From positions 1-38,998 of the forward strand of contig NZ_JAUSLW010000093.1 in NCBI RefSeq assembly GCF_030645195.1: a stretch of 38,998 nt of DNA, in the 5' to 3' direction. Positions 11,903-19,037 of this stretch are shown one piece after another. Source of the stretch: Phenylobacterium sp. (lineage in GTDB: Bacteria > Pseudomonadota > Alphaproteobacteria > Caulobacterales > Caulobacteraceae). The stretch's first letter is position 1; each line of letters starts with the position of its first letter. The translations under genes were made by a program, and so were the position numbers. The notes under the pieces were generated by a model that was given only the letters and a program-made list of their open reading frames with translations, was not told where the DNA came from and did not search any database.

Positions 11903-13726
11903 TCAGAGCGGCGCGCAGGCGGTTTCCAGCCAGGCGCGGACATCGGCGGGAAGGCGGGGCCCGACCACGGCCAGGACGCGGGCGTGATAGGCGTCCATCT
12001 GGGCGCGCTCGTCGGGGGTGAGCAGGGCGACCTCGATCAGGCGGCGGTCGATGGGGGCGAGCGTCAGGGTCTCGAAGCCCAGCATCGGCCGCTCGCCGCC
12101 GGGAATGGGGGCGGGTTCGGTGACGTACTGCAGGTTCTCGATGCGGATGCCGTAGGCGCCTTCCTTGTAGTAGCCCGGCTCGTTGGAGACGATCATGCCC
12201 GGCAGCAGGGCCACGAAGTTGGGCAGCTTGGCGATCCGCTGCGGGCCTTCGTGGACGCCGAGATAGGACCCCACCCCGTGGCCGGTGCCGTGGTCGTAGT
12301 CCAGGCCCCGGGCCCAGAGGTGCATGCGGGCGAGGACGTCGAGGGCCGAGCCGGTGGTCCCGGCCGGGAAGCGGACGGCGGCCAGGGCCAGGTGGCCCTT
12401 GAGCACCAGGGTGAAGCGTTCGCGCATCTCCTGGCTGGGCTCGCCGATGGCCACGGTGCGGGTGACGTCGGTGGTGCCGTCCAGGTACTGGGCGCCGGAG
12501 TCCACCAGCAGCAGGGAACCGGCCGCCGTCTTCTTGTTCAGCCGGGTGATGGGCCGGTAGTGGACGATGGCGCCATTGGAGCCGGCCCCGGCGATGGTGT
12601 CGAAGGAGAGGTCCTTCAGGGCGCCGGTCGCCTCGCGGAAGCCCTCGAGCTTGGTCACCACCTCCACCTCGTCGGGCAGGCTGGTCTGGGCCTCGGTGGC
12701 CAGCCAGTGGAGGAAGCGGGCCAGGGCCACGCCGTCGCGGGCGTGGGCTTCCGTCGTTCCTGCGATCTCGGTCTTGTTCTTGGTGGCCCGGGGCAGGGCG
12801 CAGGGATCGTCTCCGCGCACCACTTTCGCGCCGGCCTGGGCCAGGGCCTCGAAGTACCAGGCCGAGGAGAGGCCGGGATCCACCAGGACGCGGCGACCCT
12901 TCAGGTCGGCCAGGGCGGCGGGCAGATCGTCGGGGGTCTCCAGGGTCACCTGGTTGCCCAGCCAGGCGGGGAGTTCGGGGGTCACCTTGACGGGATCGAG
13001 GAACAGGCGCGCCGTTCCGTCCTTGTTGAGGATGGCCTGGGAGAGGGGCAGGGGGGAGCGGATCACGTCGCCGCCCCGGATGTTGAACAGCCAGGCGATG
13101 GAGGAGGGCGCGGTGAGCACGGTGGCGTCGGCGTTCTTGGCGGCCAGCGCCTTGCCGATGCGCAGGCGTTTGTCGGCGGAGTCCTCGCCGGAGTGCTCCA
13201 GGGGCTGGGGCGCGACCGGCGCGGTCGGCTGGGCGGGCCGCTGGGCGCCCCAGGCCTGGTCGAGGGGATTGGCGGCGACGGCCTTGAGCTCGGCGCCGGC
13301 CTTGGCGGCGGCGGCCTTGAGGCGATCCAGGGCATCGGGGCTGTGCAGGCGGGGGTCGTAGCCGACCACCTGGCCGCGGCCTGTGGCGGTCTCCAGATAG
13401 GCGGGCACGCCGCCGTCGACGAGGTCGCGGATCTCGAAGGTGGCCTCGTCCACCTGGTCGCGGACCTGCAGGGTGTAGCGGCCGTCGATGAAGACCGCGG
13501 CCTTGTCCTTCAGGATCACCGCGGCGCCGGCCGAGCCGGTGAAGCCGGTGGCCCAAGCCAGGCGGTCGTTGGCGGCGGGAAGGTACTCGTTCTGGTGCTC
13601 GTCCTCGTGGGGGACGAGGAAGCCGTCCAGGCCCTGGTCGGCCATGGCCTTGCGGATCAGGGGGACGTGGCGGGGGCCGAAGGAGCGGTCGGTGGTTTCT
13701 TCGAAGGTCTGACGCATGGCAGGCAT
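11903..13726 (-). CDS. Xaa-Pro aminopeptidase (M24 family, three-domain type)
   Basis: This metalloaminopeptidase removes N-terminal residues that precede proline. Two creatinase-N-like domains (about 20-155 and 190-320) precede a C-terminal pita-bread M24 domain. All five metal ligands are visible: Asp409 and Asp420 (LLLVDSGAQYLDGTTDVT), His483 (GTGHGVGSYLGVHEGP), Glu516 (IVSNEPGYY) and Glu530 (GIRIENL). At 607 residues it belongs to the long form found in eukaryotes and many alphaproteobacteria, not the 440-residue E. coli PepP type. There is no signal peptide, so it is cytosolic. Start is ATG 13726, or an in-frame ATG three codons later. The methyltransferase gene follows 9 bp downstream. 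Confidence 0.93.
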   Translation of the reverse strand: MPAMRQTFEETTDRSFGPRHVPLIRKAMADQGLDGFLVPHEDEHQNEYLPAANDRLAWATGFTGSAGAAVILKDKAAVFIDGRYTLQVRDQVDEATFEIRDLVDGGVPAYLETATGRGQVVGYDPRLHSPDALDRLKAAAAKAGAELKAVAANPLDQAWGAQRPAQPTAPVAPQPLEHSGEDSADKRLRIGKALAAKNADATVLTAPSSIAWLFNIRGGDVIRSPLPLSQAILNKDGTARLFLDPVKVTPELPAWLGNQVTLETPDDLPAALADLKGRRVLVDPGLSSAWYFEALAQAGAKVVRGDDPCALPRATKNKTEIAGTTEAHARDGVALARFLHWLATEAQTSLPDEVEVVTKLEGFREATGALKDLSFDTIAGAGSNGAIVHYRPITRLNKKTAAGSLLLVDSGAQYLDGTTDVTRTVAIGEPSQEMRERFTLVLKGHLALAAVRFPAGTTGSALDVLARMHLWARGLDYDHGTGHGVGSYLGVHEGPQRIAKLPNFVALLPGMIVSNEPGYYKEGAYGIRIENLQYVTEPAPIPGGERPMLGFETLTLAPIDRRLIEVALLTPDERAQMDAYHARVLAVVGPRLPADVRAWLETACAPL

Positions 13727-13892
13727 GTAAGCCGTTCGGCCGGGGGTCGCAAAGGGCCGAAGCTTGCTCTTTGGGCGAAAGCCAAGCTAGAAACGACCCA
13801 TGGTTCGCGCTCCCGCCCTGGCTTGCAGCAATTCCAACGGTCCCATCGGGGTCGTTCGAACGCGCATGCCTTGAGCTAGAGCGACTTCGAAC

Positions 13893-13921
13893 CAGACCCC
13901 GCCAACATCGGCCGGGGTCTG
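13893..13921. repeat. Strong hairpin in the gap before the GNAT gene
   Basis: CAGACCCCG (13893-13901) pairs perfectly with CGGGGTCTG (13913-13921) across an 11-base loop. It lies in the 240-bp gap between two divergent genes (13727-13966). The same gap holds a second inverted repeat, AACGACCC (13792-13799) and GGGTCGTT (13849-13856). No T-run follows the hairpin, so its role (operator, leader structure or repeat remnant) is unknown. Confidence 0.5.
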
Positions 13922-13966
13922 AAAGACCAGAGAACCCGTCCGATTTTCCCACATCGGAGCGTTCCC

Positions 13967-14527
13967 ATGACCACCACCCCACCCTGGCTTCCCATCGAGA
14001 CCGAGCGGTTGTTGCTGCGCGACTTCCGCGAGGCGGACTTCGACGACATCAACGTCTACGCCACCGACCCGGAGGTCGTGCGCTACATGACCTGGGGCCC
14101 CAACACGCCGGAGGTCACCCGCGAGGTGCTGGACCGCAACCTGGCGCGGCAGCAGACTTGGCCGCGCGAGCAGCTGGACCTGGCCGTCGAGCTGAAGATG
14201 ACCGGCGACATGATCGGGGTGATTTCGCTGCACGACGCCAACGCCGACAACAGCGCCTTCGGCTACTGCTACAACCGCGACCATTGGGGGCGGGGCTATG
14301 GGACCGAGGCGGCTCGGGCCTTGGCCAGGATCGCCTTCACGGAGCTGGGCCACCACCGCATCTGGGCCACCTGCGACGCCCGCAACCACGGCTCCTACGC
14401 GATCATGGAGAAGGTGGGCATGCGCCGCGAGGGCCATCTGCTGCAGGACACCAGGGCCCACGACGGCTGGCGCGACAGCTATGTCTACGCCCTGCTGGCT
14501 GATGAATGGCGCGCGGCCAATGGCTAA
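13967..14527 (+). CDS. GNAT-family N-acetyltransferase (RimJ/RimL-like)
   Basis: This is an acetyl-CoA-dependent acetyltransferase of the RimJ/RimL subgroup. IETERLLLRDFREADFDDI at the N terminus is the usual opening. YNRDHWGRGYGTEAARALARIAF is the acetyl-CoA pyrophosphate-binding motif A, and ATCDARNHGSYAIMEKVGM is the conserved following helix region. Length (186) is typical. The group acts on protein N termini, antibiotics or small amines, and the substrate cannot be told from the sequence. The ATG at 13967 gives the expected N terminus. The gene is divergent from the aminopeptidase gene and stands alone, followed 71 bp later by a GIY-YIG gene. Confidence 0.9.
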   Translation: MTTTPPWLPIETERLLLRDFREADFDDINVYATDPEVVRYMTWGPNTPEVTREVLDRNLARQQTWPREQLDLAVELKMTGDMIGVISLHDANADNSAFGYCYNRDHWGRGYGTEAARALARIAFTELGHHRIWATCDARNHGSYAIMEKVGMRREGHLLQDTRAHDGWRDSYVYALLADEWRAANG

Positions 14528-14538
14528 TAATATCCGGG

Positions 14539-14544
14539 TATAAT
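14539..14544 (+). promoter_or_regulatory. Possible -10 element before the GIY-YIG gene
   Basis: An exact TATAAT hexamer lies in an unusually AT-rich pocket between the GNAT stop and the next gene, about 55 bp before its GTG start. No clear -35 is seen at the right distance. A GC-rich imperfect hairpin (about 14549-14583) lies between it and the gene. Confidence 0.3.
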
Positions 14545-14598
14545 TGACGGGGGCGGGTCGCCACGGTACAAGGCCCGCCTCCAGTCGAGGATCAGACC

Positions 14599-14940
14599 GT
14601 GGACAAGCAACGCCGCCGAGACATCGCCCAGGCCTACAAGGAGCGGAAGGTCGCGATGGGGATCTTCAGCCTGAGCTGCGCGCCGACCGGGGAGACCTGG
14701 GTGGGGATGAGCCGCAACCTGGACGGGGCGGCCAATTCGGTCCTGTTCGGCCTGCGCATGGGCTCGCACCGCAACGCCGCCATGCAGGCGGCCTGGAAGG
14801 CGCACGGGGCGGCGGCCTTCACCTATTCGGTGGTGGAGACCCTGGAGGAGGATCTCAGCCCGATCGGCCAGGAAACCTGGCTGAAGGGACGCCTGCGACA
14901 CTGGATCGCGGCCCTGGAGGCGCATCCCCTGGTCGCCTGA
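14599..14940 (+). CDS. Small GIY-YIG nuclease-like protein
   Basis: The 113-residue product resembles the short GIY-YIG-like proteins of alphaproteobacteria. GIFSLSCAPTGETWVGMSRNL corresponds to the first beta strands, with the 'G-I-F' and 'W-V-G' positions where GIY and YIG usually stand. LGLRMGSHRNAAMQAAWKAHG and FTYSVVETLEE follow as the helix and the acidic region. The canonical tyrosines are replaced (GIF, WVG), so nuclease activity is uncertain. There is no further domain. It begins with GTG at 14599. It is monocistronic, as far as seen, between the GNAT gene and an exported carbonic-anhydrase-like gene. Function is unknown; DNA binding or cleavage is only the family's general expectation. 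Confidence 0.7.
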   Translation: MDKQRRRDIAQAYKERKVAMGIFSLSCAPTGETWVGMSRNLDGAANSVLFGLRMGSHRNAAMQAAWKAHGAAAFTYSVVETLEEDLSPIGQETWLKGRLRHWIAALEAHPLVA

Positions 14941-15007
14941 GACCGGTCGGTAGGTGTTTGGTAAGCGGCGCGCCGCAGGCTTGGCCGTTCATTCGATCGG
15001 AGCGCCC

Positions 15008-15547
15008 ATGACCTGCTGCCCACAACACTCCACCTGGCCGCAGTTGTCGCGCCGGAGCCTGATGGGCGCCATCGCCCTGGGCGGCGGCGTGGCCCTGATG
15101 AGCGGCCTGGCGCCAGGCGTGGCGCGGGCGTCGGGTCATGCCGAGGCCCTGTTGCTGACCTGCATGGACTATCGCCTGGTCAACGAGGTCGAAACCTACA
15201 TGACCAAGCGGGGCATGAGGGACAAGTACGACCACATGATCCTGGCCGGCGCCTCCCTGGGGGCGCTGAACGACAAGTACGCCGTCTGGAACGAGGTGTT
15301 CTGGACCCACCTGGACCTGGCGGTGCAGCTGCACGAGGTCCATCGGCTGATCGTCATCGATCACCGCGACTGCGGCGCCTACAAGCTGGTGCTGGGAGAG
15401 GCGGCCGTGAAGGACGTCGAGACCGAGCTGAAGAGCCACGTGAAGCAGCTCTACGCCCTGCGCTCGCAGGTCACGACCAAGCATCCGCACATGGAGGTGG
15501 AGCTCGGGTTGATGGGGTTGGACGGGGCGGTCACCCAGATCGTCTGA
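15008..15547 (+). CDS. Exported beta-carbonic-anhydrase-like protein with Tat signal
   Basis: The 179-residue protein starts with a twin-arginine signal: SRRSLMG (14-20), a hydrophobic stretch and a likely cleavage site after ARA (39-41). The mature part carries beta-carbonic-anhydrase features. TCMDYR supplies Cys52 with the Asp54-Arg56 dyad, and IDHRDCGAY supplies His119 and Cys122, so all three zinc ligands are present. ILAGASLGALN lies between them. The frame extends upstream, but ATG 15008 gives the correct signal-peptide length. It is shorter than classical beta-CAs (about 200-230), and Tat export suggests folding with metal before transport to the periplasm. Hydration of CO2 is the family's reaction; activity here is not proven. 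It is convergent with the next gene (17-bp gap). Confidence 0.8.
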   Translation: MTCCPQHSTWPQLSRRSLMGAIALGGGVALMSGLAPGVARASGHAEALLLTCMDYRLVNEVETYMTKRGMRDKYDHMILAGASLGALNDKYAVWNEVFWTHLDLAVQLHEVHRLIVIDHRDCGAYKLVLGEAAVKDVETELKSHVKQLYALRSQVTTKHPHMEVELGLMGLDGAVTQIV

Positions 15548-15564
15548 CCGCCCCGGTCCGGTTC

Positions 15565-16005
15565 CTACTGCTGCGGGGGCGCCGTGGTGGCGTCCTGAGC
15601 GGCGTCCTGGGCGCTGGCCGCGGCTTCGCGGGTCGCCTCGGCCGTGCGGTCGGCGGCGGCGCGGGCGCTGTCGGCGGCGGCCTGGGTGGCGCCAGCCATG
15701 CTGGAGGCGGCGTTGGCCGAGGCCTCGGTGGCGGCCTGCGCGGCCGTCTGGGCCTGGGTCGTGGCGGTCTCCATCATCGCCTGGCTGCGACCGGCCTCGG
15801 TGGCGGCCTGCAGGTCGCTCTGGGTGGCGCTATTGCTATTGAACATGAAGATCAGGCCGATGATGGCCACCACCGCGACGATGGCGGCGATCCACCAGCC
15901 GGTATTGCTGGAGCCGCCGGAGGCCGGGGCGTTGTATTCCGTGCGCACCGTCGCCGGCTGCTCGATCACGGTCTTCTCGACATAGGGGTCGTTGGGATTG
16001 CTCAT
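15565..16005 (-). CDS. Small membrane-anchored Ala-rich protein
   Basis: This 146-residue protein has a short hydrophilic N terminus, one membrane segment (WWIAAIVAVVAIIGLIFMF, about 37-55), then an Ala/Thr/Glu/Gln-rich tail of about 85 residues that looks helical and possibly coiled-coil, with repeated AA-T-A patterns. The tail would face the periplasm if the N terminus is inside. A good ribosome-binding site (GAGGA) precedes the ATG at 16005. I do not recognise a named family; similar single-pass Ala-rich proteins occur in Caulobacterales. The low-complexity tail makes homology weak evidence. It is on the same strand as prmA but separated from it by palindromic repeats. Confidence 0.7.
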   Translation of the reverse strand: MSNPNDPYVEKTVIEQPATVRTEYNAPASGGSSNTGWWIAAIVAVVAIIGLIFMFNSNSATQSDLQAATEAGRSQAMMETATTQAQTAAQAATEASANAASSMAGATQAAADSARAAADRTAEATREAAASAQDAAQDATTAPPQQ

Positions 16006-16073
16006 GGTGTGTCCTCAGGGTCGGCGGTGAAGACCACCGTCGAGGCGAGAACGCCGCGGCTATCCCCCGGTTC

Positions 16074-16126
16074 CTAGACCCTGACCGTTTCAGATGGACT
16101 CATCTGAAACGGCAAGAAGGGTCTAG
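16074..16126. repeat. Nested palindrome (16.1-kb repeat, part 1)
   Basis: An inner 12-bp perfect stem, CCGTTTCAGATG (16085-16096) with CATCTGAAACGG (16101-16112), has a 4-base loop. It is enclosed by outer arms CTAGACCCT (16074-16082) and AGGGTCTAG (16118-16126). Two GANTC sites lie in it, at 16097-16101 in the loop and 16126-16130 at its edge. The form suggests a dispersed intergenic repeat; it may also act as a terminator for prmA. Confidence 0.75.
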
Positions 16127-16137
16127 ATTCAAAATAT

Positions 16138-16189
16138 TAGAGCACGTCGGGCGGCGGAACCGGTATCCACTTCCGCATGACGTGCTCTA
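16138..16189. repeat. Palindromic intergenic repeat (16.1-kb repeat, part 2)
   Basis: Outer arms TAGAGCACGTC (16138-16148) and GACGTGCTCTA (16179-16189) enclose GCGGAA (16154-16159) and TTCCGC (16171-16176) around ACCGGTATCCAC. The inner core GGAACCGGTATCCACTTCC is of the type seen in widespread alphaproteobacterial palindromic repeats, a match made from memory. The repeat end supplies the stop codon of prmA (16187-16189). Confidence 0.75.
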
Positions 16190-17059
16190 GCTGCGCCGCA
16201 GCACCAGGGTGGCCCAGGCGTCGCGGTGGATGCGACGGACCAGGGTGAAGCCCTTGGAGCGGTAGGCGGCCAGGACCCGGCGCTCCTGGGTGCGCAGCAG
16301 GCCCGACAGGATGGCGATCCCGCCAGGCTTCAGGGCGCCCTTGATGTCGTGGGACAGGGCCACCAGGGGCGGGGCCAGGATGTTGGCGAACACCAGGTCG
16401 TAGGGCGCCTTTTCCCGCACCGAGGCATGGCCGAGGCCCGAGGCGTGGAGGAAGCGGGCCTTGGCCTTGTTGAGCACGGCGTTCTCGGCGGCGATGCGGA
16501 CCGAGGGGGCGTCGATGTCGGTGCCGACCGCGATGGGCGTGCCGGTGCGGGCCGCGGCGATGGCCAGGACCCCGGTGCCGGCGCCGACGTCCAGGACGCG
16601 CTCGAAGCGGTGGGCCTTGAGCAGGTCGTGATAGGCCTGGAGGCAGCCGACGGTGGTGCCGTGGTGGCCGGTGCCGAAGGCGGCGCCCGCCTCGATGCGC
16701 AGGTTGACGGCGTTGACGGGGGCGCGGCCCTTGTCGTGGGCGCCATAGACGAAGAAGCGGCCGGCCCGAACGGGGGGCAGGCCCGACAGCGCCATGGCCA
16801 GCCAGTCGGCGTCGGCCAGCTTCTCCACCAGCACCTTGAGCTTGGGATAGGCGGCCAGGGCGCCGGCGAAGCCCTCGGTCTCGTCCGGCGTCGTGGGGAA
16901 GGCGTCGATGCGCCAGATGTCGTGGTCCTCGTCCTCCTCCAGGATGGAGTAGGTGACACCCTCCAGCCTGGGATCGGCGTCGATGGCCTGCGCGGCGGCT
17001 TCGGCCACGGCGCGGGGGCCACGGGCGATGATCTGAACAGCGTCTGTCGTCATGCGCAT
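16187..17059 (-). CDS. prmA: Ribosomal protein L11 methyltransferase PrmA
   Basis: PrmA transfers methyl groups from SAM to amino groups of ribosomal protein L11. The protein carries the PrmA-specific motif [10 protein letters not shown] (127-136) and SAM motif [16 protein letters not shown] (155-169). [10 protein letters not shown] and [15 protein letters not shown] (the NIL variant of the NPPY-like motif) follow. [13 protein letters not shown] precedes a C-terminal strand pair. Length (290) matches the family. The start may be ATG 17059 or the in-frame ATG two codons later. A small exported or membrane protein gene lies 34 bp upstream on the same strand, so the two may be cotranscribed. The stop codon sits in a palindromic repeat. 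Confidence 0.95.
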   Translation of the reverse strand: MRMTTDAVQIIARGPRAVAEAAAQAIDADPRLEGVTYSILEEDEDHDIWRIDAFPTTPDETEGFAGALAAYPKLKVLVEKLADADWLAMALSGLPPVRAGRFFVYGAHDKGRAPVNAVNLRIEAGAAFGTGHHGTTVGCLQAYHDLLKAHRFERVLDVGAGTGVLAIAAARTGTPIAVGTDIDAPSVRIAAENAVLNKAKARFLHASGLGHASVREKAPYDLVFANILAPPLVALSHDIKGALKPGGIAILSGLLRTQERRVLAAYRSKGFTLVRRIHRDAWATLVLRRS

Positions 17060-17093
17060 CCGTCTAGAGGCGCGGGCGCGGAAAGGCGAGAGC

Positions 17094-17552
17094 TTAGGCG
17101 GGGGGCGGCTCGGCCGGCGCGTCCTCCGGCGGGGTCGGGGGATAGCCGTCGGAGAGGCCCGCCAGGATGTCGCCGCCCATGGAGGGGTAGGTGGGCGGCG
17201 GGGCTGGCTCGGCCTCGTACCTCGCCGGGGCGACGACCAGGCGGACGGGGGCGTCCTCGTGGACGACCTTGGCGGGGGGTGGTTCCGGCTCGGCTGGAGC
17301 CATGTCCGTGGGGTCGTCCGGCTGGGTCCAGTCGGTCCCGATCACGTAGTCGGGGAGGCCTCCGGCATAGCTGATCCAACTGGCGTTCTGCTGCAGGCCC
17401 GGCGGGCTGCGGACGCCGGAGACGCCCACCAGCATCTGGGGCCCGTCCAGGTCGGTGAACTCGCGCAGCGTCGGCTTGAAGGCGCCGCCGATGGCCAGGC
17501 CGGTGACGGTGGCGATGGCCATGCCCAGAAAGACGTGCCGCAGGTCCCGCAT
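17094..17552 (-). CDS. Small Pro-rich protein with N-terminal membrane anchor
   Basis: The 152-residue product starts [10 protein letters not shown], followed by a hydrophobic segment ([18 protein letters not shown], about 8-25) that is either a membrane anchor or an uncleaved signal. A short ordered part (about 30-85) is followed by a Pro/Ala/Glu-rich tail. ATG 17552 is chosen because GGGAG lies 6 bp before it; a longer frame reaching 17573 lacks this. I do not recognise the family. Its position 34 bp upstream of prmA on the same strand suggests cotranscription. The disordered tail and single anchor suggest a periplasmic role, but nothing more specific can be said. Confidence 0.65.
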   Translation of the reverse strand: MRDLRHVFLGMAIATVTGLAIGGAFKPTLREFTDLDGPQMLVGVSGVRSPPGLQQNASWISYAGGLPDYVIGTDWTQPDDPTDMAPAEPEPPPAKVVHEDAPVRLVVAPARYEAEPAPPPTYPSMGGDILAGLSDGYPPTPPEDAPAEPPPA

Positions 17553-17794
17553 CTCGACTCCCTCACTACACACTATAGCGCGCGAAGGGGCGTCTGGTTC
17601 AGCATCTGGCGCGCCTGTCCCGTTTCGGCGCGCGCCGGCCAGCCGGGCGGGCGCCGTGGGACGGTATTCGCCTGCCAGGCGCGCACGGGCCCGGCGAGTT
17701 CAACCCCCCGGGCATGTGGGGCGGCGATAGGCTGGCCTGCGTCTTGCGCTGAGCCTCCGGCGCGATTGCGCGCGCCGACCGACTGGAGACCGCC

Positions 17795-18028
17795 ATGACC
17801 CCTCGTGTTCCCGAGACCGACGACCCGATCTCCTGGATCGCCCTCCTGGCCGTCCAGGCGCTCAACGCTGTCGGCCTGGTGCTGACGATCGCGGCCTGGC
17901 CGCTCCTGGCCCTGGCCGACGGGCTGCGGCGTCCGACCCTGGTGACCATCGAGGTCGCGCCCGAACACCTGCCGAGACAGTCGGTGGCCCCGACACCCTA
18001 TCTGCGCGAGCTCCGCCTAGCGGCCTAG
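17795..18028 (+). CDS. Small single-pass membrane protein
   Basis: This 77-residue protein has one long hydrophobic stretch (WIALLAVQALNAVGLVLTIA and on to about residue 42), then a basic, hydrophilic C terminus. The ATG at 17795 is preceded by CTGGAGACCGCC, which offers a GGAG ribosome-binding site. No family is recognised. The 240-bp region before it (17553-17794) holds no recognisable site. Its TAG stop overlaps the stop of the convergent hydrolase on a CTAG. It is short, so the call rests on the ribosome-binding site and the coherent membrane topology. Confidence 0.55.
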   Translation: MTPRVPETDDPISWIALLAVQALNAVGLVLTIAAWPLLALADGLRRPTLVTIEVAPEHLPRQSVAPTPYLRELRLAA

Positions 18029-18927
18029 ACTCCTTCGCGGGCCCGCGTCGTGGCCCGCTCGATCAGGTCGGCAATGCGCGGAATGAGCTGGGCGGGGAGG
18101 TCATGGCCCATGCCCGGGATGACGTGCAGCTCCGCGCCGGGGATCACCGCGGCGGTGTCGTGGCCGCCCTCAACCGGAACCAGGGGATCGGCGCCGCCGT
18201 GGATCACCACGGTAGGGACGCTGATGGCAGCCAGGGCCGCGCGACGGTCGCCGCTGGCCACGATGGCCGCCATCTGGCGGCTGCGGCCGACGGGATAGTA
18301 GGCGCGCCGGGCGTCGGCGCGGATTCGCTCGGCGAGGATCTCGTCCGGGGTCGGATAGGCCGGGCTGCCGATCACCTTCTGGCTCTCGATGCCGTTCCAG
18401 ATGTGCTTGTCCAGGTTCTCGGCCGGGTCGACGGCCGGCTTGGTGAGGGCGGCCATGGCCTCGGGCTTGGCCGGGGGCAGGGCGGGATTGCCGGTGGTGG
18501 ACATCACCGAGACCAGGGACAGCACCTTCTCGCCGTGGTTGGCCGCCACCATCTGGGCGATCATGCCGCCCATGGAGGCGCCGACGATGTGGGCCCGCTC
18601 GATCCCCAGGGCGTCGAGCAGGCCGGCGCTGTCGGCGGCCATGTCGTTCAGCAGGTAGGGGACCTCCGGCGTCTGGCCGCTCATCAGGGCGGTGTAGACG
18701 GCGGTCATGTCCGGCTCGCCGTGGTCGTGGCAGCGGTGGGAGAGGCCGACGTCGCGGTTGTCGTGCACGATGACCCGGTAACCGCGGCCGGTGAGCTCGC
18801 GGATGAACTGCGGAGACCAGCGGGTCATCTGGGCGCCGAAGCCCATGATCAGCAGGATCACCTCGCCCTTTTCCGGCCCGTAGACGGCGTATTCGAGGGG
18901 GATGCCGTTGGCGATGATCTGGGGCAT
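18025..18927 (-). CDS. Alpha/beta-fold hydrolase
   Basis: The 300-residue protein shows the alpha/beta hydrolase order: VILLIMGFGAQMTRW (oxyanion region), YRVIVHDNRDVGLS, then the nucleophile elbow IVGASMGGMIAQMVA with Ser in G-A-S-M-G. The acid region VVIHGGADPLVPVEGG and the catalytic His in VIPGMGHDLP follow. The triad is complete. The family includes esterases, lipases and epoxide or haloalkane hydrolases. The GFG and DNRDVGLS phrases resemble the group often annotated as alpha/beta hydrolases near TesA or aclacinomycin methylesterase. Substrate is unknown. No signal peptide, so it is cytosolic. It is 110 bp downstream of uvrD on the same strand, with no obvious terminator between them. 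Confidence 0.88.
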   Translation of the reverse strand: MPQIIANGIPLEYAVYGPEKGEVILLIMGFGAQMTRWSPQFIRELTGRGYRVIVHDNRDVGLSHRCHDHGEPDMTAVYTALMSGQTPEVPYLLNDMAADSAGLLDALGIERAHIVGASMGGMIAQMVAANHGEKVLSLVSVMSTTGNPALPPAKPEAMAALTKPAVDPAENLDKHIWNGIESQKVIGSPAYPTPDEILAERIRADARRAYYPVGRSRQMAAIVASGDRRAALAAISVPTVVIHGGADPLVPVEGGHDTAAVIPGAELHVIPGMGHDLPAQLIPRIADLIERATTRAREGV

Positions 18928-19037
18928 GCGGCCCTCCCGAACGTCTCAAGTAATGGGCGATCACCCTGGGGGCGAACCGGGCGCCGGGCAAGGGCGGCGG
19001 TGGCCGCATCCCTTCGCCGGGGCGCGGGGCGGGCCCT

